Part shown: positions 11,221 to 22,225 of the stretch, piece by piece
Numbering within the stretch: the first letter of the stretch is position 1
Layout of the letters: every line of letters starts with the position of its first letter
NCBI GenBank assembly: GCA_014904845.1
Contig: MU119704.1
Coordinates: 1-25,565 of the forward strand
From: Acephala macrosclerotiorum
Taxonomy: Eukaryota > Ascomycota > Leotiomycetes > Helotiales > Mollisiaceae
DNA: 25,565 nucleotides
Reading direction: 5' to 3'
Program-made: the position numbers and the translations under genes
The notes under the pieces: model-generated
The model's input: only the letters and a program-made list of their open reading frames with translations
Databases searched by the model: none
What the model was told of the DNA's origin: nothing

Positions 11221-14190
11221 TAAATTTGTATTTATTAAATAGTATTAAATAAAAACTTTTTTTAGTTTTATTAATAAAATTTATAAATACTTTTATTTGC
11301 GTATAATCGATATAATTATATTATTATTATATTTTTTTATACGATTATTTATATTATTAAATTAAATTTTAAATTTTTTTTTTTTTTTTAAAAATAGTAA
11401 AAATAGTATATTATAAAATACGACGTAAAAAATAACGTTTTTAACGAGAATATAAACTTTAATTATATTTTCAATTTTTATACTATTTACTTCGAATTAA
11501 ATTTTTTTCTTGAGATTCGAAATATTAAATTTAATTCGTAAATCGATTTTTTATAAAATTATAAACTAATCGTATTTTATAATTAATATAACGATTACGT
11601 TTATATTTAATAAAATGCTTTAAAAAAAATTTATAATATATTTATTCGTAAATTAAAAAAAAAATATTTTAATTTAAATTTTTTTTAATTAAACGAAATA
11701 CGTCGTTTTTAATTAATAAATATTATATTTTTTAATTATTTAATTTCGCGATTAATTTTTCGATATTAATATATTTTACGATAAAAAAACTAATTTTTAC
11801 AAGTTTTTTATTATTTTTGTTTTACTTTTTAAAATTAAATTTTTTTATATTTAAAATAAAAGTATTAAAAGTATTTACTTTATTTTCGCTTTCGAGTTTT
11901 TTTATTTTTTTTTCGTAAATTAAAAAAGTTTAATAATTTATTATAAAAACGTATTTTTTATAGTAAAAATAAATTTCGTTTTTAAATTTTTCGTATATTT
12001 ATTTTTTTTTTTTTAAAAAGTATTTCGTAGACTAATAATTTATTTTTTTATAAATATAGTACTTTTTTTTTTAAAAATATTTATTTTAATTATATTTATT
12101 ATATTTTTAATTTTTATAATCGTAATTATATTTACTTTAATCGCGTTCGTTATTGTAATTTTTATTTACTTTGTATTTATTGTATTTACAATCGACGAAA
12201 TAAATATTGAAATTTAATTGCTTTATATTTCGTTTTTTTTTTTAATTAATTAAATAATATAATACAATTAATATTAAATTTTTTTTAACGTATTTTTAAA
12301 ATTTATAAAATATATACGATATTTTTTAATATTATTATAAACTCGTAAAATATAATTTTTTATATTATGGTTTTTATAATTTTTTTTTAATTGTTTTTTT
12401 CGAATTTATTATAATTTATTAAATAATAATTCGAAGTTTTTAATTAATTTTTTTATAAAATTTTTTTTTAATAATATTTCGTAAAATAATTTATTTTTAT
12501 TTTTTTTAGTATATTATTAAAATATATAAAATCTCGAATTTGATTTTTATATATTTAATAATTTTTTTAAACGAATAATTATTATTAAAAATATTGTTTA
12601 AATAAAAGTTTTATATTTATTTTTTTAATATAATTAAAAACGTTTTTTCGTATATATTTAACGTAATATTTACATTATTATAATAAGTTTAAAATAGTTT
12701 TAATTTTTTATCGAAAAAATCGTAAATTATTTTTTTATATTTATTATTATTATTAAAATAAATTTTTTTTAAATTATTAAATTTTTTAATCATTTAATTT
12801 TTTAAATTTCGTTTTTTTATTTTTATTCGAAGTTTTAAATTTTTTTTTTTTGTATTATACGACTAATATTTATTATAAATCTTTTATTACAAATAATTAA
12901 TTTTTCGAAGTTTATAATCATTTTATTATATATTAAAAAATTAAAAAATTTATTACTATAAAAAGTTTAATTCTAATAAATTTTTTTATTTTTATCGTAA
13001 ATAATATTATATTTATTTAAGAATTTATTTATAATATTAGTTTTTTATTATTTTTTCTCGAAGAAATAATTTTTTTTTAAACGTTATTATTTAAAGTCGA
13101 TGTATTTTATAATAAATCGTAATATCGCGTTTATTTTCTATTTTAATAAAATTTTTAACGATATTTTCAAGTCTTTAAAATAACGATTTTAAAAATACGT
13201 ATATTTTATTTTTATTTTAAAATACTTTTTATTATAATCTTTAGTTTATATTTAAAGTTTTAAAAACTATTTTTTTGTTTTTCGAATTAATATTTTTTAA
13301 GTTTTTTACGAATTTAATTATTAAATAATAAGTATTTTTTATTTAAATTTAATCGAAATTAATTATTCGAATTAAATTAAAAATTGAATTTTTTTTTGTT
13401 TAATTATTATTATATTTTTGTATTTAATTAAATTATATATTATTATTATTTTTAAATAAAAGTTTTAATTTATTAAATTAATTTCTCACGCGAAATATAA
13501 ACGTCGTTATTTTTAAAGTAATTTTTTAAATAAAGAATTAATTTACTAATAATTATTTTAAAGTATATTATTTTTCAATTTTTAAAGTTGTTTTAATAAA
13601 GTTTTTATAAAATACTATTTTTATATTTTAATTTTTTAAATATATAAAACTTATATAAAATAAAATCGTTAATAATAAATTTATTTAAATTTAATCGCTA
13701 AAAATCGATTTATTTTTCGTATTCGTTTTTATTGTAATAAAATAAACTTTTTTTTTTTATATATTTATTTAGTTTAATTTTGTTTAATAACGAAAAAATT
13801 ATTGTAATTATTTATAATTTATCGTATTTAATATTAAATAATAAAAATGTATTTAAAAACGATAAAACGTTTTTTGAAAAAGTTTTATTTTCGTTTTAAG
13901 TATTAATTTTTACTATTTTAAAATATTAATTTATATTTAATAAATTTATTTGTTTTAATATAAATTTATTTACTGATATATAAAATGTAAATAAAAATTT
14001 AAATTAATCGTAGTTTAAATACGTTTTAAATAACGTAAAAATTTATTGTTTTTAAAAGAAAATATAACGTATAGTACTTTTTATCGTTTTAGTTATCGAT
14101 TTAAAAAAAATAGAATTTTCGTAATCGATTTTTTTATTGTGCGTAATAAACGTAAATTAAAAAAAGCGTAATTAAAATTCTAATAATTAT

Positions 14191-14452
14191 TTTTTTAAAC
14201 TTTTAATATTATACGTAAAATTTTTTAAATACTAAAGAAAATATAAAACGTAAAACTTTTAAATACTAAAAAAACTATATTTTTTTACGTAAAATCTCTT
14301 TAATATTTTTTCGTAAAAATTTTCAAATATCGAAAAAAAATTAAATATACATTTTTAAGTTCTAAAAAAATATATACTTTTTTACGTAAAAACTTTTTTT
14401 AGTTTAAACTTTATTATTCTATGTTTAACTAGTAAAATTAAATACTAATTAG
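14191..14452 (-). other. 5' leader of the Copia element with degenerate tandem repeats
   Basis: Between the 5' LTR and the first open stretch. The plus-strand word cgtaaaa recurs at 14214, 14249, 14288, 14312 and 14385, with spacings of 35, 39, 24 and 73 bp. Between the words the sequence resembles ttttaaatactaaaaaaa followed by a T-run. This is an imperfect minisatellite of about 36 bp. No function can be assigned. Confidence 0.55.
14438..14452 (-). other. Possible primer-binding site
   Basis: On the minus strand the bases after the 5' LTR read ctaattagtattta. A tRNA-primed site should begin TGG just after the LTR, and taa at the second base is what RIP would leave of TGG. The primer tRNA cannot be identified because most discriminating bases are lost. 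Confidence 0.25.
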
Positions 14453-14645
14453 TATTAATAATATTAAAATACTCGAATATATTAATATATTACGTTTAAT
14501 AATCGTAGTTTTTACGTATTAAATATAAAAATTATTAATTGTTTAAAGAATTAAATTTAAAATCGAAAGTATTAATATACTTTCAAGTTTTACGCTAGTT
14601 TTTCTTAGTTAAAACACGTAATAAGCACGTGTATATATCTCGATA
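14453..14645 (-). repeat. 5' LTR (right copy)
   Basis: Gap-free match to 7203-7395 with 177 of 193 positions identical and only transitions between them. On the transcribed (minus) strand it starts tatcgagatatatacacgtgc and ends taatattaata. Fungal Copia LTRs normally start TG and end CA, both mutable to TA by RIP. At the place where the left copy has TATAAAA on the minus strand, this copy has CGTAAAA. Confidence 0.93.
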
Positions 14646-14650
14646 ATAAT
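14646..14650. repeat. Right target-site duplication ATAAT
   Basis: Matches 7198-7202. The following aaaaaaatcg resembles aaaaaaattg at 5572-5582 in copy 2 of the tandem unit, which therefore looks like a related unoccupied site. Confidence 0.65.
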
Positions 14651-15005
14651 AAAAAAATCGTTTATATAAATTATAATAATTAAATTGTTTTTATAAAAAA
14701 TAAAAAAATTTATATTTAATATTTTAAATTTAAACTTTTTTAAAAATATAATAAAAATATTATATTATATATAAAATAATTATTTTAAATTATAAAAAGC
14801 TTTTTAAAATTTAATAATATTAATAATATTATATTTTATAAATAATTCGATTTAAATATTAATATTATTTTTATATTTATTTATTTAAATTTTTGATTAA
14901 AAATAATAATTATAATAAAAATAATTTTACAATTTATAAATTTAATTATAAAAATAAATATTTTATAAAAATTAATTCTTTTGTTATTTAAAATTATAAA
15001 TTATT
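14646..15005 (+). repeat. Tandem unit, copy 3, first part (block C)
   Basis: From 14750 (aataaaaatattatatta) to about 15000 (ttatttaaaattataaattattt) the order of words follows copy 2 from 5621 to about 5900. Copy 3 has about 50 extra bases before 14750. Similarity fades near 15005, where foreign sequence appears to begin. Confidence 0.6.
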
Positions 15006-18000
15006 TAATAAATTTTATATTATAAATTTTTTTTATAAATTTTTTTTTTTAATTTTAAAAATTTATTTATTTATAAAAATATTTTAATTAAATAAATAAT
15101 TTTTTAATATTTATATTTTATTTTTAATTAAAAAATTTATAATTTATTTTAAAACTTTAAATTTAAATAATTTATAAAAATTTAATTTATTAAAAAAAAT
15201 TAAAAAAAAATATTTATTAAAAATAAAAAATAAATTAAAAAAATTGAATAATTTAAAAATTTAATTAAAATAATAATAAAAAAATAATAAATTAATATAT
15301 TTTATATTTAATAATTTAAAAATTATAATTTTTAAAAAAAAGAAATTTAAATAAAAAAATAAATATTAAATTTAATTAATATTTTTAAAATTTTTATTAT
15401 TATTTTATTATAAAATATATTTAAAATTAAAAATTTATAAAATAAATAAAATAATATTAAATAATTTTTTAAAATTATTTTTTAAATAATTTATAAATTC
15501 GTTTTAATAAAAACTTTTAAAATTTTAAAAATTTATATTATAAATATTTTTTAATTTAATATTTTTAATATTTAAATTGTATTTACGTTTTTAAATATAT
15601 TAACGTTTAATCGTTTAATAAAAATTTAAATTTTTCAATAATAATTTATTTAATTAAAAAATTTTTAAAATTAAAATTAATAATTAATATTTATTAAAAA
15701 TTAAAAATTAAAATAATAATAAATTTTTAATTATTTAAAATTCAAAAAAAAAATAATCGAAGTTTTTTATTTAATATTTAAAATATTTAAAACCGATTTT
15801 TAAAATAATAAAATTTAATAAAATAAAATTTAAAAAATTAATATTTAAAAAATTAAAATTAAAAAAATCGAAATTCGAAAAATTAATATTTTAATAAATA
15901 TAATTTAAAAAAAACTATTAAAATATTATTAAAATTTATTATATATTTAAAAATAATAATAATAAATAATTATTAATTTAAACGATAATTTTTAATTAAA
16001 ACGTTTATTTTTAAATTAAAATTAATTATAAAAATATTAAATAATTAAAAATTAAATAATTAATAATTTAAATAAATTAAATTAATATTATATTTTTTAT
16101 AAAAAAATTTTTTATTATAATACGTTTTTTTTAAAAATTTAATTTTAAAGAAAAAAATAAAATAAAAATCGATTTAATATATTTAAAAATATAAACGATT
16201 TTAAATTTAATAAAATTAAAAAAAAAATTTTAATTCGATTTATTTTTAAAGTTTTTAAAAATATTTTAATTAATTTTATTATAAATAAATTTTAAAATTT
16301 TTTTCAAATTATTATAATAAATAATAAATTTAAAATAATAAATATAATTAATATACGATTTTTAATCGTTTTATATTTTAAAAAAAGTTTTTTTTAATTT
16401 TAAAATATAATTTTTTTATATAAAAATAATTAATATATTTAATAATTTATAATTTTATTTTTAAATTTAATAATATAAATTCGAATTATTTTAAATTTAT
16501 TATATTCGAAAATAATTAAATATTAATTATTATTATAATTTTTAATTAATATTAAATTAATAATATTTAATAAAATAATTATAAAATTTTTTTTTTTTAA
16601 TTAAAATATAAATTTTATAAACGTAAAAATTAAAATAATATTTTTTAATAAAATTAATATTATTATATATAATAAATAATTTTTTATTATTTTATATTTT
16701 TAAATATTTAAATCGATTATATTATTAAATAATATTTTAATTAATAATATAAATTTAAAATATAATTAATTTTTTAAAAAAAAAACTTAAAAATAATTAA
16801 AATAATAATAAAAAAAAAAATTAAAATCGAAAAAAAACTTTAAAATAAACAAATAAAACGTTTAAAAAAAAAACAAATAAAAAAATTAATTCGTTAAAAA
16901 AATTAACGATTTAATTATATAATTAAAAAAAAAATAATCGATTTAATAATATTAATAAATTTTATAATATATTATTTTATTTAATTAAAAAATTAAAAAT
17001 TATATTTTATTATTATATTAAATTTAATATTTTTAATAATTTAAAATATTAAATATTAAAATATTATAAATTTAATATTACGATTAAATAATTAAAATAT
17101 TAAAATAAAATTTAACGTTATTAAATTATATATAAATTTTTTTATTATTTTTATTAAAAATAAAAATATTAACGATTTTAATATTTTCGAATTTAATATT
17201 ATTATTAATATTATTATAAATAAAATTAAAAAAAATATTAATATTAACGATTTAATCGTTTTATAAAATTTAAAATAAATTAAAAAAAATTTTTTTTTTA
17301 AAAAAAATAATAATAATATTATTAAAAATTTAATTATTAATAATTATATATAAAATAATATTTAAATTATTATTAAAATGATTAAAATCAATTTAATTAT
17401 AATTTTAATATTTAATATATTTATATTAAATTATATAATTTTTTTAATTATAAAAAGTATTATACGTAATATAATTAATAAATTTATAATTAAAATTAAA
17501 TTAAATTTCGAATAAATTTTTTAATTTATTAAAAAATAATAATATTAAATAATTAAAAAAAAATATTTAAAATTTATAAAAAAAATTTAAATTTTAAATT
17601 TTAAATTCGAATTATTTAAAAATTTTAAAAAAAATATTTAAAAATATTTTTTAAATTTATATTAATAATTATATATATAATTATAATAATATTAATATTT
17701 TAATCGTTTTTTTTAAAATGATATAAAAATAAAAATTTTAATTTTTTTTAAAAAAATTTTAAAATCGTTTTATTTTTTATATTTATAATTTTTTTTTTTT
17801 TATTAAAATTTTTTTTAAAATAAAAATATTTAATAAAATATTTAAATTTAATATAATAAAATTTTTTGTAATCAATATAAAAATCAATAATATTAAAATT
17901 AAATTAATTATATATTAAAAAAATAATATTAATAAATATAAACTTTTTTTTTTAATATTTTTTATTATTATATATTTTTTTAAACGATTTTATTAAATAC

Positions 18001-18658
18001 AATAATCGAATAATTTTAAATTTTAATAAAATTTAAAAATGAAATTAAAATAATAATAAATATTTTATAAATAAAATTAAAATTTTAAAAAATTTTTAAA
18101 ATTAATTAAATTTAAAAAAATTTTATAATTAAATAAAAATTTTATAATTTATTATTAATTTAAAAAAAATTAATTAAAAATATTATTATATTTTATAATT
18201 AATTTAAAATATATTTAATATTAAAAAAATTTATTTAAAATTTTTAATTTTTTAATAATTATTATATTTATATATATTTAAATTTAATTTTTATTTTATA
18301 TTAAAATAATTTTATTATATATAATTTTTTTTATTTTTTATTTAATTTTTTTAATATTAAAATCGATTATTTATTTTATAATAATAAAAAATTATAAAAA
18401 TATTAATATTATTATATTTAAATATTTATTTATTACAAAATATTTTTTTAAACGATAAAATTTTTTTTATTAATTAAATTTATTGTTTTTAATAATTAAA
18501 ATAAAAAATATATATATATTTTTTAAAAATTTAATTTTATTAAATATTATAAATCGTTAAATAAAATAATTATAATATTTTTTAAAATAAAATTTTTTTT
18601 TAAAAAAATTTAAAATTGTTTTTTATAAAAAAATTAAAATTAAATTAAAAAATATAAT

Positions 18659-18757
18659 AAAAAAAAAAAAAAAAAAAATTTAAAAAAAAAAAAATAAAAA
18701 AAAAAAAATTTAAAAAAAAAAAAATTTTAAAAAAAAAAAAAAAAATTTTAAAAAAAA
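18659..18757. repeat. A-rich simple sequence
   Basis: Runs of 12-18 A separated by ttt, t, ttt, tttt and tttt. Low-complexity DNA with no coding potential. It could be an expanded poly-A tail of a retroelement, but nothing upstream supports that. Confidence 0.75.
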
Positions 18758-20240
18758 ATATATTAATATTAAATTTAAAATTATTCGTACAATAATACGA
18801 ATAAAATTTTTACGAGTTTTAATTAAAAATTATTAAAAAAAATTATTATATAATTTCGAATTAATCGATTAAATAATAAAAAATAAAAAATAAAAATAAA
18901 AATTAAATATTTAAATTAAATTTTTAAATTAATTTAAAATTCGAAATAAAAAAAAAATTAAATTAAAAAAAAAACTCGATAAAAAAATTAATAATTAAAT
19001 TGAATATAAAAAAAAAAATTATAAAAAAAAAAAATTTAAATTTTTTAAAAAAAATCGAAATATAAATTTAAATAAATTAATAAAATTTATAAAAAAATAA
19101 TAATTTTTTTAAAAATTTATATTTATAAATAAAATTTTAAAATTTTAAAATTTTAAATCAAATAAAAAATAATTCGAATTAAATTTTTTAAAAAATATAA
19201 ACAAAATATTTTTAAATATATTTTAAATATAATAAAATTAATAATTAAAATTATATTATATAAAATAATAATAAAAAAACATTTTTTAAATTCGAAAAAA
19301 GTTTATTTAATAAAAATAAAATAAATATAATTTTTAATATAATTTTTTATTAATTTTATATATTATTTTTTATTTTAATTTTTTTTATTTTAATTATTTA
19401 TTTTCGTTTTATAATATAATAATTATTATTATAAAACTTTTATAAATTATTAAAATATTAATAAATATAATCGAATTATAATTATTAAAACGTAAATTAT
19501 TATAATTAATAAAAATATTTATAATATAAAAATTATTTAAAATAAAAATATTATTTTTAATTTATAATATTTAATTAAAAATTAAAATATTTATAAAAAC
19601 GTAATTAAAATAATAAATTTATTTATTAATATTAATATATAATTAATAATTAATTTAATAAATAAATAATTATTTATATAATATATTAAAATTTTAAATT
19701 TTAAATTTTAAACGTAAATTTTTTTTTAAATAAAAAATTAAAAAATAATTTAATATTTTAAATATAAAAAAAAACGATAAAAATATATAAAAAAATTAAA
19801 AAAAATAAACGATTAATTTCATTTTTAAATATATTAAATATAATACATTTAAATTTTAATAAAAATAATAAAATCGAAATAAAATAAAAATAAATTATTT
19901 TATATTAAAATATTAAAAAAAATAAAATTTTATATTAAAAAAATAATAATTATTTAATTTTTAAAAAATTTATTTTTAATAATATTTATAAAATATAAAA
20001 ATTAAAATCATTTTTAAAATATTAATTTAAATATATTTTTTTATAAATAAAAAAAATATAATTAAATAAATTAATAAAATTTTAATAAATAAATAAAATA
20101 ATTTATTTAATTAAATTTAAATACGAAATTTTAAATTTATAATTTATTAAAAAATATAATTATATATATATTTAATATAAAGTATAAAAAGAATTAAAAA
20201 CTTTTTATATATATAAAAAAATTATATAAAAAATTAAAAA

Positions 20241-20262
20241 TACGTATTTATAATACGTATTT
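20241..20262. repeat. Twin TACGTA palindromes
   Basis: tacgtatttataatacgtat contains two TACGTA palindromes 14 bp apart. It is short and may be chance, but CpG-containing palindromes are otherwise rare in the AT-only stretch. Confidence 0.35.
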
Positions 20263-20310
20263 CGAATTTAAATTTATTTTTTTAATACGATTTTATAAAA
20301 TAAAAATAAA

Positions 20311-20390
20311 ATTATAAATTAATATTTTACGAATTAATTAATAATTATAAATTAATATTTTGCAAATTAATTAATAATTATAAATTTTAT
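20311..20390. repeat. 33-bp tandem repeat, about 2.4 copies
   Basis: Units start at 20311, 20344 and 20377 (partial). Copies one and two differ at only two sites: ttttACGaatt against ttttGCAaatt. Both are G/A transitions and point in opposite directions, as if a common ttttGCGaatt had been mutated independently in each copy. Confidence 0.8.
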
Positions 20391-20635
20391 ATTAAATACG
20401 TAATTAAATATTAAATATTTAATATTATAATTATTAGTTTAATTGAAATTAATATAATTTTTAAACGATTAAATCGATTTTTAAAAAATTAAATTTATAT
20501 TAAATATATTTTAAATATATTAAAAAATTCTTTTTATCGTTTTTATATATATTTTAATCGAATTCGAAACGAATTAATTAACGATTAAAATAATATAAAT
20601 TAAATCGAATCGTATATCGAATATAATATACTTTT
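20356..20635 (+). repeat. Tandem unit, copy 3, last part (block A)
   Basis: Matches 5040-5262 of copy 1: aaattaattaataatt, ttttatattaaa.acgta, tttttaaacgatta, aaatttatattaaatatattttaaatatatta, tttttatatatattttaatcga, attaacgattaaaataatataaa and cgtatat-type words occur in the same order. It retains cg where copy 1 has ta or tg at several places (for example aattcgaaacgaatt against agtttaaaataaat), another sign of transition mutation. Similarity ends near 20630, where sequence composition changes. Confidence 0.7.
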
Positions 20636-21313
20636 ATATTATTTTTCGAATTTGATATTTCGTTTTATTAAAACCGTTTTTAGTTTTAACGACTTTTTAA
20701 ACTATTATATTTGTTATTCTTAAGTATTTTTAAATATTTTAAACTTTTGCGTAATACGTATCGCTCGATAGCGAGTTTAAATATTTTTTCGAGTTCTTCG
20801 AAAAACGTTATTAACGTGAATTTTACACGATTATAAAAAGTGAAAATATTAAATAATTTCAATTATCGTTTTTTAAAAAAATAATAAAAAGTTTTTAATA
20901 TTTAAACTCTTTTTATATTCGATATAAATAAAAAAATATTAATAATTCAAATTATATTATAATTGTAAATTGATAAATTATTAATAAATATTTAATTTAT
21001 TATTATAATTTATAAAAAATTTAATAATATTATTAATAATTTTATTAAAAAGTTTATTATATTAAAATAAAATAAAATCGCTTATTATATTAAAAAAGAG
21101 TTTATTACGTATATTTTAAATTTATTATATGTATTTATTTAAAAAATTTAATTTTTTTTTTTCGAATTTAAAATTAAAAATTTAATTTTATATTTTTATT
21201 TTCTATTTTTAAATTTATTACTTTTGCAAAAATAGTAATAAAAACTTTAAAAACTTTAATAAATTTAAAAGTAAATATTAAGTTTTTTCACTTTTTTTTT
21301 AATAAAAAAAAAA
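20636..21313. other. Start of a less eroded block, no gene recognised
   Basis: C and G are clearly more frequent, including CpT, CpA and GpT words rare to the left (for example 20740-20840). A perfect 5-bp stem with a 4-base loop, TCGCTCGATAGCGA, lies at 20761-20774. It has no U-run behind it, so it is not an obvious terminator. I find no open frame here. Confidence 0.4.
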
Positions 21314-22225
21314 TTCGCTTTTAGTATCAATAGTATTTTATTCGAATTCGAATTCGAAAATAATAAAATTTTAATTTTAAATAAAAAAAATTCGCGCATT
21401 TTTATTATTATTAAATCGTAAACGTAATTTAATCGATTTTAATTTTTTATTTTTCGATAAAAACTAATAAATAAAATCGAAGATTTTATATTAATAAAAA
21501 TTTCGTCGATTAAATTTATAATTATTAATTAAACGTTTATTTTATCGAATTAAATTATTTAAAATTTTTTATTTTTTTAAAAAAATATTAAAATTATAAT
21601 TAAAATTTTATACGCTATAAATATTAAAATACTTAAAAAATAGTTTAATTATACGATTATTATAATTCTCGTTACAATAAAAAACTTAAAAAATATTATA
21701 ATTATTTTTATTAAATAAATAATATTAAAAAAAATTTAAATATAAATTTAAATTAAATTAATTTTTATTAAATTCTTTTAATATAATTCGAATATAATAA
21801 CGAATATAATTATTTAAATAAATTTTTTTTTAAAAAAAATACGCTTTTTTAAATTATTTAATATTAATAATAAAATGAAATTTATTAAAAAAAAAATTAA
21901 AATTATTTAATATAATTTAAATTATTAAAAATTTTATAATTCGATTATTTATATTTATTATAATTATTATTTCATTAAAATAAATTAATATAAAAACTTA
22001 TTTAAATTTAATTATATATTAAAAACGTATTATATTAATTATTATAATTTTTTAAAAATAAAATACGATTATTATTTTATTATTTTTAAAAAAAAAACAA
22101 TAAAATTATTAAATTTTTTAAAAAAAATTTTAACGTTATTTATAAATATAAAAATTAAAAATATAAAATCGTTTAATACGATAATATTTCGATTTTTATT
22201 TAAATATAAATTTAGATTTTAATAG
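21314..22225 (+). pseudogene. Possible decayed coding region, unidentified
   Basis: One plus-strand frame starting at 21314 runs about 300 codons in which nearly all stops are TAA, the product expected from CAA, CGA or TGG under C-to-T and G-to-A mutation. Stop-free runs include FAFSINSILFEFEF at the start, and the stretch around 21980-22210 is rich in Tyr, Lys and Asn. I recognise no catalytic motif and cannot name a family. AT-rich DNA gives such readings by chance, so this is only a candidate. Confidence 0.3.
21341..21358. repeat. Three copies of TTCGAA
   Basis: Perfect 6-bp repeat, three units, inside the candidate decayed coding region (reads Phe-Glu repeated in that frame). Confidence 0.6.

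Larger units (their letters stand above)
8401..14190 (-). pseudogene. Decayed Copia polyprotein (Gag-PR-IN-RT-RNase H)
   Basis: In life the protein would package the RNA, process itself, reverse-transcribe and integrate the element. About 1,930 codons are readable in three frames: 14190-~10150, ~9900-~9320 and ~9320-8401. The first 2.3 kb (gag side) is open but unrecognised. A protease-like segment lies at about 11460-11350. The integrase zinc site keeps the spacing H-X4-H-X29-C-X2-C, with all four now Tyr (11211, 11196, 11106, 11097). The integrase triad is Asn (11016), Asn (10851), Glu (10743), with exactly 35 residues between the last two. RT motifs: EIKNK (9817), the RDxTQ-type site now RNVTQ (about 9634), LYG-type LLYK (9511), and DD now ND (9361-9356). 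RNase H: VDG now VNG (8921), Glu now Lys (8756), TDS now TNS (8648). Many TAA stops replace Gln, Arg or Trp codons, and ATG starts would now be ATA, so the start is a guess. It cannot make a protein. Confidence 0.92.
7203..14645 (-). mobile_element. RIP-degraded Ty1/Copia LTR retrotransposon (7.44 kb, complete but dead)
   Basis: Two 193-bp direct repeats 7,250 bp apart bound an internal region whose minus strand, read through its stops, gives the domain order protease-like, integrase, reverse transcriptase, RNase H. Integrase before reverse transcriptase is the Ty1/Copia order. The integrase D,D35E with an ERYH...LRR-type context, and the RNase H segment, match the polyprotein family common in Pezizomycotina genomes (recognised from memory of that family, not by a search). 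Transcription would run right to left, so 14453-14645 is the 5' LTR. Both LTRs and the coding region carry C-to-T and G-to-A changes throughout, and most active-site codons are destroyed. It inserted into the junction between two tandem units. It cannot move by itself. Confidence 0.93.
15005..20355. other. About 5.3 kb of unidentified AT-rich DNA inside tandem copy 3
   Basis: Copies 1 and 2 need only about 1.0 kb between their blocks C and A, while here more than 5 kb intervene. That suggests an insertion, but I see no LTR pair, inverted termini or target duplication at the edges. It is among the most AT-rich parts of the window, with an A-rich plus strand. Plus-strand readings around 16100-16500 and 16890-17280 have limited stretches without non-TAA stops, but no recognisable domain. 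It could be another RIP-erased transposon. Confidence 0.45.

Noticed and set aside
20761..20774. Hairpin TCGCTCGATAGCGA as a terminator or regulatory site
   Set aside because: The stem is only 5 bp, with no U-run and no adjacent gene. It is kept only as a structural note.
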